Assembly: GCA_013813185.1 (NCBI GenBank)
Contig: JACCSD010000301.1
Span: forward strand, 1-5,069
Origin: Burkholderiaceae bacterium
GTDB lineage: Bacteria; Pseudomonadota; Gammaproteobacteria; Burkholderiales; Burkholderiaceae_F
Direction of reading: 5' to 3'
Length of the DNA stretch: 5,069 nt
The notes under the pieces were generated by a model. That model was not told the DNA's origin and did not search any database. It saw nothing but the letters and a program-made list of their open reading frames with translations. Positions 1 through 5,069 of the stretch are shown here, piece after piece (positions within the stretch are counted from its first letter, which is position 1; the number at the start of each line of letters is the position of its first letter). A program made the position numbers and the translations under genes.

Positions 1-24
1 GCGCTACCGGCAGGTGCCGCGCGC

Positions 25-486
25 TCAGCGGCTGCCGCGCAATCGCTTGTGCATGCACACGGCCGACGCCGGGCACAGCGTCGTGAACTGCTCAGTCTGC
101 TGCAGTGCCGGCGGGGCGCTCGCGCGATCGACGCGCAGATAGTCGAGCAGAGCGAAGAAGCCCGGCACCGTGGTCGTCATCAGGTACATGTCGTCGATCC
201 CGCGCCCGACTGCAAGGCGCTCGGCGGCTGCCACCAGCGCAGCGCCACGGCCCTGCCGATGCAACGAAGACATGACAACGAGTGATCGCAGCAGCCCTGC
301 GCCGCCGGCGTTTTGCAAACCGACCGCACCCACGACCTGGCGCGCTTCGCGCATCACCAGAAAATCGACTAGCGAGTGGCTGCTTTGGAGATCGTCGTCG
401 GGCAGTTGCGCCTGCTGCAGCAACTCGATCACGCGCGCTCGATCGCGCGCGCGCTGCGGCTCTATCAAGAACGGCTCGACCTGCAT
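25..486 (-). CDS. arsN2: ArsN2-type GNAT N-acetyltransferase
   Basis: A 153-residue protein with the GNAT fold. It is expected to transfer an acetyl group from acetyl-CoA to a small amine substrate in the cytoplasm. Seen: a strand ending LLRSLVV (65-71), the acetyl-CoA loop HRQGRG (76-81) followed by AALVAAAERLA, the segment YLMTTTVPGFFALLDYLRVDRAS (101-123), and the C-terminal LCPASAVCM (137-145) with Cys138 and Cys144. That C-terminal signature with the TTT-GFF stretch is what I recognise as the ArsN2 family, often found in arsenic-resistance operons; its exact substrate is not firmly known to me. The first loop position is His where Gln or Arg is usual. I start at the ATG at 484-486 because homology begins there; the frame stays open further upstream but overlaps the kup relic and reads as non-protein. 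No strong ribosome binding site is visible. The kup relic ends 28 bases upstream on the same strand, so the gene may once have been cotranscribed with it. No other ars genes are in view. Confidence 0.85.
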   Translation of the reverse strand: MQVEPFLIEPQRARDRARVIELLQQAQLPDDDLQSSHSLVDFLVMREARQVVGAVGLQNAGGAGLLRSLVVMSSLHRQGRGAALVAAAERLAVGRGIDDMYLMTTTVPGFFALLDYLRVDRASAPPALQQTEQFTTLCPASAVCMHKRLRGSR

Positions 487-514
487 GCCGCGATTGTGGC
501 AGCTTGAAGCGCTT

Positions 515-1789
515 CTAAATAACGACCTGCGTTCCGATTTCGATCGCGCGATTCGGCGGGATACGAAAAAAGTCCGACGCCGGCTGCGCGTTGCGCAGCA
601 TCCAGCCAAACAGGCGGCGGCGCCACGCTGCCATCGTGCTTTTGCCGCCGACAACGACGGCTTGGCGTGACAGAAAGAATGAGGTCTCGGCTGGAATCAA
701 CTCGAAGTCGTGATACTTCGCCAGCACGCCGAGAAAGAACGTGACGTCAAAAGGATCCTGGAATCCGAGCCTCACCTTGACCGCGTAGCAACCGTCGCCG
801 AGGTCCTGGATCTCGGTCATGTCGGCCGGGTCAACGTTGGGAACGGTGCGGCTGATCGCAGTCAAGAACACCACGCGCTCGTGCATCACACGGTTGTGCT
901 TCAGATTGTGCAGCAACGCATGCGGCACATAACCGGGCTCGAGCGTCATGAATACCGCGCTGCCTTCTACTCTCTGCGGCGGATAGACGGCCAGGCTTTT
1001 CAAAAAAGGCTGTAGCTCGATTCCACCCTGCTTCATCTTCCGGTTGATCAGCGAGCGGCCGCGCTTCCAGGTCGCAAAGATTAGATACAACAAGGCTGCG
1101 AACACGATCGGAAACCAGCCGCCGCTGAAAACTTTTGCGCTGTTGGCGACAACGAAAACGAGGTCCAGCGCCAGTAGCGGCGTGAATATCAGGAGCACTT
1201 TCCAGGGTGCCCAATCCCATCTGAAACGCGCCACGACGACGACACCTAGCGTCGTCACCACCATCGTGGTCGCAACGGCCAGCCCATAGGCCGCGGCGAG
1301 ATTTGAAGAACTCCCGAAGCCCACTACCAGCAGCATCACCACCACGAGCAGAAAAAAATTAACCAGCGGCACGTAGATCTGGCCCGCTACGGTCTCCGAG
1401 GTGTATTCGACTTGCATGCGTGGCAGATAGCCGAGCTTTATCGCCTGGCTGGTGATCGAGAACGCGCCCGAGATCACCGCCTGCGACGCAATGACGGTGG
1501 CGGCAGTCGCCAGAATCACCAAGGACAACTGCAGCCATGCCGGAGCCAGCAAAAGAACGGATTGGATGCGGCAGTGCCGTCGGCGAGCACCAGCGCACCC
1601 TGACCGAAACACCGCGCCCATCACGACAAATGTCTTGCCCGGCTGCGCAGCGGCGTAGCTCAGCGCAAACAATGGGTCGAGCGCGAGTAACACCTGCGGC
1701 TCGCGCACGATCTGCACCAGACCGAGCACGCCCAGCGTTACGAACCAAACCACCATGATGGGACCGAACGCCTGCCCCGCGCGCGCCAC
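515..1789 (-). pseudogene. kup: Kup-family potassium transporter, 5'-truncated and internally deleted
   Basis: Remnant of a Kup (KUP/HAK/KT) low-affinity K+/H+ symporter of the inner membrane. Family hallmarks in order: FGPIMVVWF near the start, ATVIASQAVISGAFSITSQAIKLGYLPRM, TSETVAGQIYVPLVNF, SSSNLAAAYGLAV, FSGGWFPI, HNLKHNRVMHERVVFLT, ETSFFLS, and the usual C-terminal end IPPNRAIEIGTQV. Kup proteins are about 620 residues long. Here the frame holds 424, and homology starts only around residue 160 of the family, so roughly the first four or five membrane helices are gone. Inside, after GAVF (codon at 1607-1609), about 37 conserved residues carrying the ADMGHFG motif are missing and the frame is shifted. 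The next stretch, FGQGALVLADGTAASNPFF, is encoded one frame over (1608 down to 1552). One missing T in the run at 1551-1554 then restores the frame at LLLAP. The result is 16 foreign residues within the apparent protein. The GTG at 1787-1789 merely opens the surviving frame and is not a family start. The C-terminal cytoplasmic part looks intact. Inferred to be non-functional. Confidence 0.88.
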
Positions 1790-1797
1790 CCCCTTGT

Positions 1798-2051
1798 TAC
1801 AACGCCGACACGAAGCGCTGGCACCAGACCTGGATCCATTCGCAAGGACAAAGCCTTGCGCTCAGCGGCCAGTTCGAAGCGGGAAGCATGACGCTACAAA
1901 ATGCGCCAGTGGACACGCTTCCGCGCCACAGAATCACCTGGACGCCAATGCCCGACAAGTCGGTTCGCCAGTTATGGCAAGTTCAGGGCGAACCTGAGCC
2001 GATTGGAAAACGTTGTTCGATGGAAAGTATTCCGCGAGGCCAGCTCAGTAG
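1798..2051 (+). pseudogene. Degraded C-terminal half of a conserved RWHQTW/RITWTP-motif protein of unknown function
   Basis: Reading from 1798 in frame gives YNADTKRWHQTWIHSQGQ, then LALSGQFEAGSMTLQ and HRITWTPMPDKSVRQLW (ending at 1977). From 1998 the frame moves back one position and reads ADWKTLFDGKYSARPAQ, ending with TAG at 2049-2051. This series (RWHQTW, a glycine-rich strand, RITWTP...VRQLW, then a W...FDGxY end) matches my memory of a proteobacterial family of exported or periplasmic proteins of about 150-200 residues with an N-terminal FDFWxGxW motif (DUF1579-like). Function unknown. The N-terminal half is absent: homology begins at about 1798 with no start codon. At least one frameshift lies between 1978 and 2000, and the second frame holds TGA at 1995-1997, where a Trp codon (TGG) would fit the family's GG-TW motif. 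The family is recalled from memory; the dead state follows from the sequence. Confidence 0.72.
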
Positions 2052-2096
2052 GCGGGCGAAGGCGGCGATCGTCGCTGCAACGCCAAAGCGTGCCGT

Positions 2097-2136
2097 AAAT
2101 GAAAAAGGGTCCGCTAACACGGACCCATTTTCATTT
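2097..2136. terminator. Bidirectional Rho-independent terminator (long palindrome)
   Basis: A GGGTCCG / CGGACCC stem of 7 bp (2107-2113 with 2120-2126) with a 6-base loop, CTAACA. It is extended by a perfect 9-bp A/T-rich arm (2097-2105 with 2128-2136) across one A-A mismatch. On the minus strand the stem is followed by five T residues and CATTT, so it terminates the EF-hand gene, whose stop lies 11 bases away. On the plus strand it is followed by ATTTTCATTT and could stop transcription from the relic side. Confidence 0.85.
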
Positions 2137-2147
2137 GCGTATTCGTA

Positions 2148-2447
2148 TTACGCGCCGCTGTACACCTTCCACTCGTCGATGAACATTTTCGCGCCTTCCT
2201 TGGTCATCATGTCGCCCTTCATCATCATCTTGCCTTTGTCACCGGGCATTTTCTTCATCTTGGCCATCATCGCGTCGTAGCGCATGCCGGCGGCATTCAT
2301 GAACTCCTGCTTGGTCATCATGCCGTCTTTATTGGTGTCGGCCATCTTGAAAAAATCTTCAAACTTAAATACTTCATCGGCCATTGCAACGGGCGCAAAG
2401 CCCATACACAGTGCCATTGCCGGAATTGCCAACCATGCTTTTTTCAT
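2148..2447 (-). CDS. Small exported methionine-rich EF-hand protein
   Basis: A 99-residue protein. An N-terminal signal peptide (KK, then a hydrophobic core at 4-21 and the cleavage-like site AMA-D at 21-24) predicts export to the periplasm. One canonical calcium-binding EF-hand loop is at residues 37-48: Asp37, Asn39, Asp41, Gly42, Thr45 and Glu48, flanked by FEDFFKMA and FMNAAGM helices. A second, decayed copy may follow: KGDMMTK (77-83) echoes KDGMMTK (40-46), but Gly and Asp are swapped and the earlier acidic ligands are lacking. The mature part carries 15 Met in about 76 residues, including MMAKMKKM (60-67) and MMM (74-76). Start: ATG with GGAG at 2455-2458, 7 bases upstream, a good ribosome binding site. 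A terminator follows the stop, so it is probably a single-gene unit. Calcium binding is inferred from the loop; the physiological role is unknown. Confidence 0.85.
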   Translation of the reverse strand: MKKAWLAIPAMALCMGFAPVAMADEVFKFEDFFKMADTNKDGMMTKQEFMNAAGMRYDAMMAKMKKMPGDKGKMMMKGDMMTKEGAKMFIDEWKVYSGA

Positions 2448-2631
2448 TCGTCATCTCCACGTGGTAAAGACTGCTTTCCGGTTGGATTGCACTTCCCAGG
2501 TCGTCAACCCACCCTTCCCCGATTTCGTGCAGGTGCACGAGATCGGAGCTTTGTCGACGCACCCTGCGGTTGATTACACCCCCTGCGTTCGCGCAAACCC
2601 TGATATAAATTCGGTCTTGCCTCGATTCGAT
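2448..2631. other. Divergent intergenic region between the EF-hand gene and tRNA-Gly
   Basis: 184 bases without a credible gene. It must hold the promoter of the EF-hand gene (minus) and of the tRNA-thiS unit (plus). Seen: GGAG at 2455-2458 (ribosome binding site of the EF-hand gene), a perfect TTGACG -35-like hexamer on the minus strand (2502-2507) without a convincing -10 partner, and the extended -10 candidate of the tRNA at 2601-2609. A long plus-strand reading frame runs through this region into thiS, but its codons carry no recognisable protein and it crosses the tRNA. Confidence 0.5.
2601..2609 (+). promoter_or_regulatory. Possible extended -10 promoter of the tRNA-Gly-thiS transcript
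   Basis: TGATATAAA: a TG, one base, then TATAAA, close to the extended -10 consensus TGnTATAAT. A start site 6-8 bases downstream would leave a leader of about 15 bases before the tRNA. No matching -35 box is seen at the normal distance; TTGATT at 2570-2575 is too far away. It is the only good -10 candidate I see between 2448 and 2631. Confidence 0.4.
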
Positions 2632-2705
2632 GCGGGTGTCGTTCAATGGCAGGACCTGAGCTTCCCAAGCTCAAGACGTGGGTTCGATCCCCATCACCCG
2701 CTCCA
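2632..2705 (+). tRNA. glyU: tRNA-Gly (anticodon CCC)
   Basis: A full cloverleaf can be drawn by eye. The acceptor stem is GCGGGTG with CACCCGC (7 perfect pairs; 2632-2638 with 2695-2701). The D stem is GTTC with GGAC (2641-2644 with 2652-2655; one T-G pair). The anticodon stem is TGAGC with GCTCA (2657-2661 with 2669-2673), around the loop TTCCCAA with CCC at 2664-2666. The T stem is GTGGG with CCCAT, around the loop TTCGATC (2683-2689). The discriminator is T2702 and CCA is encoded at 2703-2705. Anticodon CCC reads GGG glycine codons. The variable loop is short (AGAC). The gene symbol follows E. coli naming for the Gly-CCC tRNA. It lies 10 bases before thiS on the same strand, so the two are probably cotranscribed and separated by tRNA processing. 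Confidence 0.97.
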
Positions 2706-2715
2706 ACTAATCACG

Positions 2716-2931
2716 ATGAGCAATACGAGCCTTTCGATCACCGTCAACGGCAATGCAAGAAGCTGCGAGGCAGGCGCCACGATTGCGCAGTTACTTACGC
2801 AACTCGACACCGCAGGCAAGCGCGTCGCAGTCGAGCGCAATGGCGAGATCGTGCCGAAGAGCCTGCACGGCGTGACCGAGCTCGCGGGCGGCGATCGGCT
2901 TGAAATCGTGGTGGCGGTGGGAGGCGGCTGA
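2716..2931 (+). CDS. thiS: Thiamine biosynthesis sulfur carrier protein ThiS
   Basis: A 71-residue ubiquitin-like protein. In the family, ThiF adenylates the C-terminal Gly-Gly, which is then converted to a thiocarboxylate that donates sulfur to ThiG for the thiazole ring of thiamine. Seen: SITVNGNAR (7-15), AGATIAQLLTQL (19-30), the hallmark VAVERNGEIVPKS (37-49), GDRLEIVVAVGGG (59-71) and the obligatory Gly-Gly end. Usual length is about 66 residues, so it is complete. The ATG at 2716 is the only sensible start, since no other start codon precedes the homologous part in frame downstream of the tRNA. The ten bases between the tRNA CCA end and this ATG (ACTAATCACG) hold no ribosome binding site. 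The stop overlaps the thiG start (TGATG). No TPP riboswitch is visible upstream. thiF, thiC and the other thi genes are not in the window. Confidence 0.95.
   Translation: MSNTSLSITVNGNARSCEAGATIAQLLTQLDTAGKRVAVERNGEIVPKSLHGVTELAGGDRLEIVVAVGGG
2919..2924 (+). promoter_or_regulatory. Ribosome binding site of thiG, inside the last codons of thiS
   Basis: GGGAGG lies 6 bases before the thiG ATG at 2931-2933. It is formed by the codons for the terminal glycines of ThiS. With the TGATG overlap, this supports the thiG start and suggests translational coupling of the two proteins. Confidence 0.8.
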
Positions 2932-3731
2932 TGACCGATGACACGCTCCGAATCGGCACGCGCAAATTCAGCTCGCGCTTGTTGCTCGGCACCGGCAAGT
3001 ACGAGGATCTGGCACAGACGAAGGCCGCGGTCGACGCGAGCGGCGCGCAGATCATTACGGTCGCGATTCGCCGCACCAACATCGGCCAGACCAAGGGCGA
3101 GCCCAATCTGCTGGATGTATTGCCGCCTTCGAAGTACACGATGCTGCCCAACAGCGCCGGTTGCTACACGGCCGACGACGCGGTGCGCACCTTGCGCCTC
3201 GCGCGCGAGCTGCTGGACGGTCATGCGCTGACCAAGCTCGAAGTCCTCGGCGATCCGCAAACGCTGTATCCGAACATGCCCGAAACGATGAAAGCCGCCG
3301 AACAACTGGTTCGCGAAGGCTTCGAGGTGATGGTCTATTGCAGCGACGATCCGATTCAGGCCCAGACACTCGAGTCGATCGGCTGCGTGGCCATCATGCC
3401 GCTGGCGTCGCTGATCGGCTCGGGGATGGGGATTTTGAATCCCTGGAATATTCAGCTGATCCTGGAGAAGGCGAACGTGCCGGTGATCGTCGATGCAGGT
3501 GTGGGCACCGCAAGCGACGCCACGATCGCGATGGAACTTGGATGCGCCGGCGTGTTAATGAATACCGCGGTCGCGCATGCGAAGGATCCGGTCAGAATGG
3601 CTGGCGCAATGCGCAAGGCGGTGGAAGCGGGCCGCGAGGCGTTCCTGGCGGGGCGCATGCCGAAGAAGCTTTACAGCGCGAGCCCCAGCTCGCCGGTTGG
3701 CGGCGTGATTGCACCGATCAAGGCGGCTTGA
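2931..3731 (+). CDS. thiG: Thiazole synthase ThiG
   Basis: A 266-residue cytoplasmic TIM-barrel enzyme. It condenses deoxyxylulose 5-phosphate, dehydroglycine and the sulfur of ThiS thiocarboxylate into the thiazole phosphate used for thiamine. Seen: FSSRLLLGTGKY (13-24), VAIRRTNIGQ (44-53), LPNSAGCYTADDAVRTLRLARELL (72-95), and KLEVLGD with the likely Schiff-base Lys102. Also seen are PNMPETMKAAE (114-124), VMVYCSDDP (133-141), MPLASLIGSGMGILNP (156-171), the phosphate-binding region VIVDAGVGTASDA (185-197), GVLMNTAVA (207-215) and the C-terminal YSASPSSPVGG. Length and all key motifs agree with an intact enzyme. It follows thiS with a one-base overlap (TGATG) and has a good GGGAGG ribosome binding site. 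trmB begins across its stop codon. The ThiS-ThiG pairing matches their known complex. Confidence 0.97.
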   Translation: MTDDTLRIGTRKFSSRLLLGTGKYEDLAQTKAAVDASGAQIITVAIRRTNIGQTKGEPNLLDVLPPSKYTMLPNSAGCYTADDAVRTLRLARELLDGHALTKLEVLGDPQTLYPNMPETMKAAEQLVREGFEVMVYCSDDPIQAQTLESIGCVAIMPLASLIGSGMGILNPWNIQLILEKANVPVIVDAGVGTASDATIAMELGCAGVLMNTAVAHAKDPVRMAGAMRKAVEAGREAFLAGRMPKKLYSASPSSPVGGVIAPIKAA

Positions 3732-4510
3732 ACCCCGTTTCCTCGTTGGCCAGCAAAGTTCCGGCGCTATCGGATGCCCTCCCTGCCGCACTCGTTGAGC
3801 AAGCGGAACCGATCGATCGATCGCAGCTGCATATTCGCAGCTTCGCTTTGCGTCGCGGGCGCTTCACTCACGCGCAGCGACGGGCATTCGACGAACTGCT
3901 GCCAGTTTTCGGTATTCCCTATGCAGAAGCGCCGGTGGATCTTGCGCGCGCGTTCGGCCGCAATGCGCCAACCGTTCTTGAAATCGGGTGCGGGATGGGC
4001 GAAGCCACGCTGCAGATGGCGCAGTCGCGGCCGGACATCGACTTTCTCGGCGTCGAAGTATTTACTGCCGGGGTCGGCGCGCTGCTCAAAGGTATCGAAG
4101 AACGTCAACTCTCAAACGTTCGTATCGTGCACCACGACGCGGTCGATGTCGTACGCGACATGATTGCGCCGGACGCATTGGCGGGAATCCATGTTTACTT
4201 CCCCGACCCGTGGCCGAAGAAAAGACACCACAAGCGCCGGCTTTTAAAGCAGCCGTTCGTAGGTCTGCTCGCGAGCCGCCTCGCGCCGCACGGGTACCTC
4301 CATTTTGCGACCGATTGGCAGGAATACGCGCAGCACGCGCTGCAGGTGTTCCAGGGGGAATCACTCCTGGTCAATCTGCACGCGCACGAGTCGCCGACGC
4401 CGGAAAATCCGCTGTGCACCCGCCCGGTCACCAAGTTTCACGCTCGCGGTGAGCGGCTCGGTCACGCGACATGCGATTTGGTTTTCGTACGAAGACCGCT
4501 CGCGTTATAG
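3728..4510 (+). CDS. trmB: tRNA (guanine-N7-)-methyltransferase TrmB
   Basis: Class I SAM-dependent methyltransferase that makes m7G at position 46 in the variable loop of many tRNAs. Numbering from the TTG start: IRSFALRRGRFTHAQRRA (36-53) is the family's entry motif; TVLEIGCGMGEA (82-93) binds SAM; FLGVEV (106-111); HHDAVDVVRDM (135-145); YFPDPWPKKRHHKRRL (157-172) with the probable catalytic Asp160; HFATDW (192-197); RPVTKFHARGERLGHATCDLVF (232-253). At 260 residues it is complete and slightly longer than the usual 220-250. The start is uncertain. No ATG or GTG lies in frame before the conserved core. TTG at 3728 overlaps the thiG stop (TTGA) and has a weak AAGG at 3720-3723; TTG at 3746 is the alternative (254 residues). 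Last gene of the thiS-thiG-trmB run; its stop is 43 bases from the converging ATPase gene, with no obvious terminator between. Confidence 0.93.
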   Translation: MNPVSSLASKVPALSDALPAALVEQAEPIDRSQLHIRSFALRRGRFTHAQRRAFDELLPVFGIPYAEAPVDLARAFGRNAPTVLEIGCGMGEATLQMAQSRPDIDFLGVEVFTAGVGALLKGIEERQLSNVRIVHHDAVDVVRDMIAPDALAGIHVYFPDPWPKKRHHKRRLLKQPFVGLLASRLAPHGYLHFATDWQEYAQHALQVFQGESLLVNLHAHESPTPENPLCTRPVTKFHARGERLGHATCDLVFVRRPLAL

Positions 4511-4553
4511 CGAAGTGCAGTCGACTAAAGCATTGCCTGGTGGACGTTGCCGA

Positions 4554-5069
4554 TCAACGAGGCGGCTGAGAAACCGCGTTCGAGTCCTCAACGTCATTCA
4601 CCCGCGTCTCGTCGTCGGCGAACACCGCACGATCGGCTGCCCACCCGCGCAGTTCATCGATCTTCTCGGCCATGACCACCGAAAGCGGGCGCGTCCGCTC
4701 GATCTCGGCAAGAATGTCTGCCGGGCGCAGCGCCTCGTTGCGAGCGCGCGCTTCGAACGATGCCGAAACGATGGCCTGCTCGATTTCGGCCCCCGAGTAT
4801 CCATCTGACAACCTGGCCAAACCGGGCACGTCGAACTGCGCCGGGTCGTACTTGCGCTTCTTCAAGTGAATCGTTGCGATCTGAGTGCGGGCTTCAGCAC
4901 TTGGAAAGTCGACAAAGAAAATTTCATCGAAGCGGCCCTTACGGATCAGCTCGGGTGGCAGCTGCGAGATGTCGTTCGAGGTCGCCACGATGAACACCGG
5001 CTGCGTTCGCTCCGACATCCACGTCAGCAGGCTACCGAGCACGCGGCGCGACACGCCGCCGTCGCCATC
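4554..5069 (-). CDS. Ycf46/Slr0374-like AAA+ ATPase, C-terminal part (gene continues beyond the right edge)
   Basis: 171 residues of the C-terminal half of an AAA+ ATPase; the frame stays open to the window edge. Numbered from the edge: DGGVSRRVLGSLLTWMSERT (4-22), VFIVATSND (25-33, sensor 1 strand with its Asn), LPPELIRKGRFDEIFFVDFPS (37-57, with the conserved Arg region after the GRFD turn), IHLKKRK (67-73), LARLSDGYSGAEIEQAIVSASFEA (84-107, sensor 2 helix region) and PLSVVMAEKIDELRGWA (128-144). The Walker A and B motifs should lie off the window. The ISQLPPELIRKGRFDEIFFVDFP wording and the PLS-MAE-I--LR-WA tail resemble the Ycf46 family (cyanobacterial Slr0374, about 500 residues, widespread in proteobacteria), whose substrate is not well defined. 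The last 25 residues are acidic and low in conservation. It converges on trmB. Confidence 0.85.
   Translation of the reverse strand, partial: DGDGGVSRRVLGSLLTWMSERTQPVFIVATSNDISQLPPELIRKGRFDEIFFVDFPSAEARTQIATIHLKKRKYDPAQFDVPGLARLSDGYSGAEIEQAIVSASFEARARNEALRPADILAEIERTRPLSVVMAEKIDELRGWAADRAVFADDETRVNDVEDSNAVSQPPR

Noticed and set aside
1841..1860. Perfect 7-bp inverted repeat CGCAAGG / CCTTGCG with a 6-base loop
   Set aside because: It lies inside the coding part of the RWHQTW relic, has no T run on either side, and can be explained by its codons.
1888..2280. A 130-codon plus-strand frame starting at ATG 1888
   Set aside because: Its first part is the interior of the truncated relic; the rest runs through the terminator and antisense to the EF-hand gene with no protein-like character.
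2502..2507. TTGACG on the minus strand as the -35 box of the EF-hand gene
   Set aside because: No acceptable -10 hexamer lies 16-18 bases downstream, so I do not call a promoter.
2284..2715. An in-frame upstream extension of thiS giving a 215-residue protein
   Set aside because: It crosses the EF-hand gene in antisense, the intergenic region and the whole tRNA; ThiS homology starts at 2716.
2706..2715. TPP riboswitch in front of thiS
   Set aside because: Only ten bases separate the tRNA from thiS, and no THI-box-like motif is seen upstream of the tRNA.
3809..3823. Tandem GATC units near the start of trmB
   Set aside because: Three short units inside coding sequence (Ile-Asp-Arg-Ser codons); too short to mean more than chance.
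2632..4510. Functional link between the tRNA-Gly gene and TrmB in the same run (substrate next to its enzyme)
   Set aside because: The variable loop of this tRNA is only four bases (AGAC) with A at the position where TrmB needs G46, so it is not an expected substrate.
4545..4559. CGTTG / CAACG hairpin between trmB and the ATPase gene as a terminator
   Set aside because: The stem is only five base pairs without a T run, and it overlaps the end of the ATPase coding region.

Overview
This is a GC-rich chromosomal window with compact housekeeping genes. It most likely comes from a beta- or gammaproteobacterium. ThiG and TrmB read like the proteobacterial versions, thiS-thiG-trmB is a known gene order in those groups, and the tRNA carries an encoded CCA end. 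I cannot name a genus from the sequence alone.

Left part (1-2051). Two minus-strand units lie here. The first is an intact acetyltransferase of the arsenic-linked ArsN2 type (25-486). Just upstream of it is a broken Kup-type potassium transporter (515-1789): it lacks about the first 160 residues, has an internal out-of-frame deletion of about 110 bp, and returns to frame through a one-base loss in a T run. Touching the broken end of kup, on the opposite strand, is the C-terminal half of a second dead gene (about 1798-2051), recognisable by its RWHQTW, RITWTP and RQLW motifs and carrying a frameshift and a stop. Both relics have lost their 5' halves at the same point, around 1790-1797. This looks like the scar of one deletion that removed the shared 5' region of a divergent gene pair.

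Middle (2097-2931). A long palindrome that can terminate transcription in both directions separates the relics from a small exported, methionine-rich EF-hand protein on the minus strand (2148-2447). After a divergent intergenic region comes tRNA-Gly(CCC) at 2632-2705, and only 10 bases after its CCA end the thiS start codon.

Right part (2716-5069). thiS, thiG and trmB run on the plus strand as a tightly packed operon with overlapping stop and start codons (TGATG, then TTGA). ThiS is the sulfur carrier and ThiG the thiazole synthase of thiamine biosynthesis. TrmB makes m7G in tRNA and appears to be a passenger in the operon. Converging on trmB from the right edge is the C-terminal 171 residues of a Ycf46/Slr0374-like AAA+ ATPase.

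I found no convincing new multi-gene system, CRISPR array, insertion sequence or phage. The points most worth a second look are the double-pseudogene scar, the methionine-rich EF-hand protein, and the tRNA-thiS junction, where thiS has no visible ribosome binding site.
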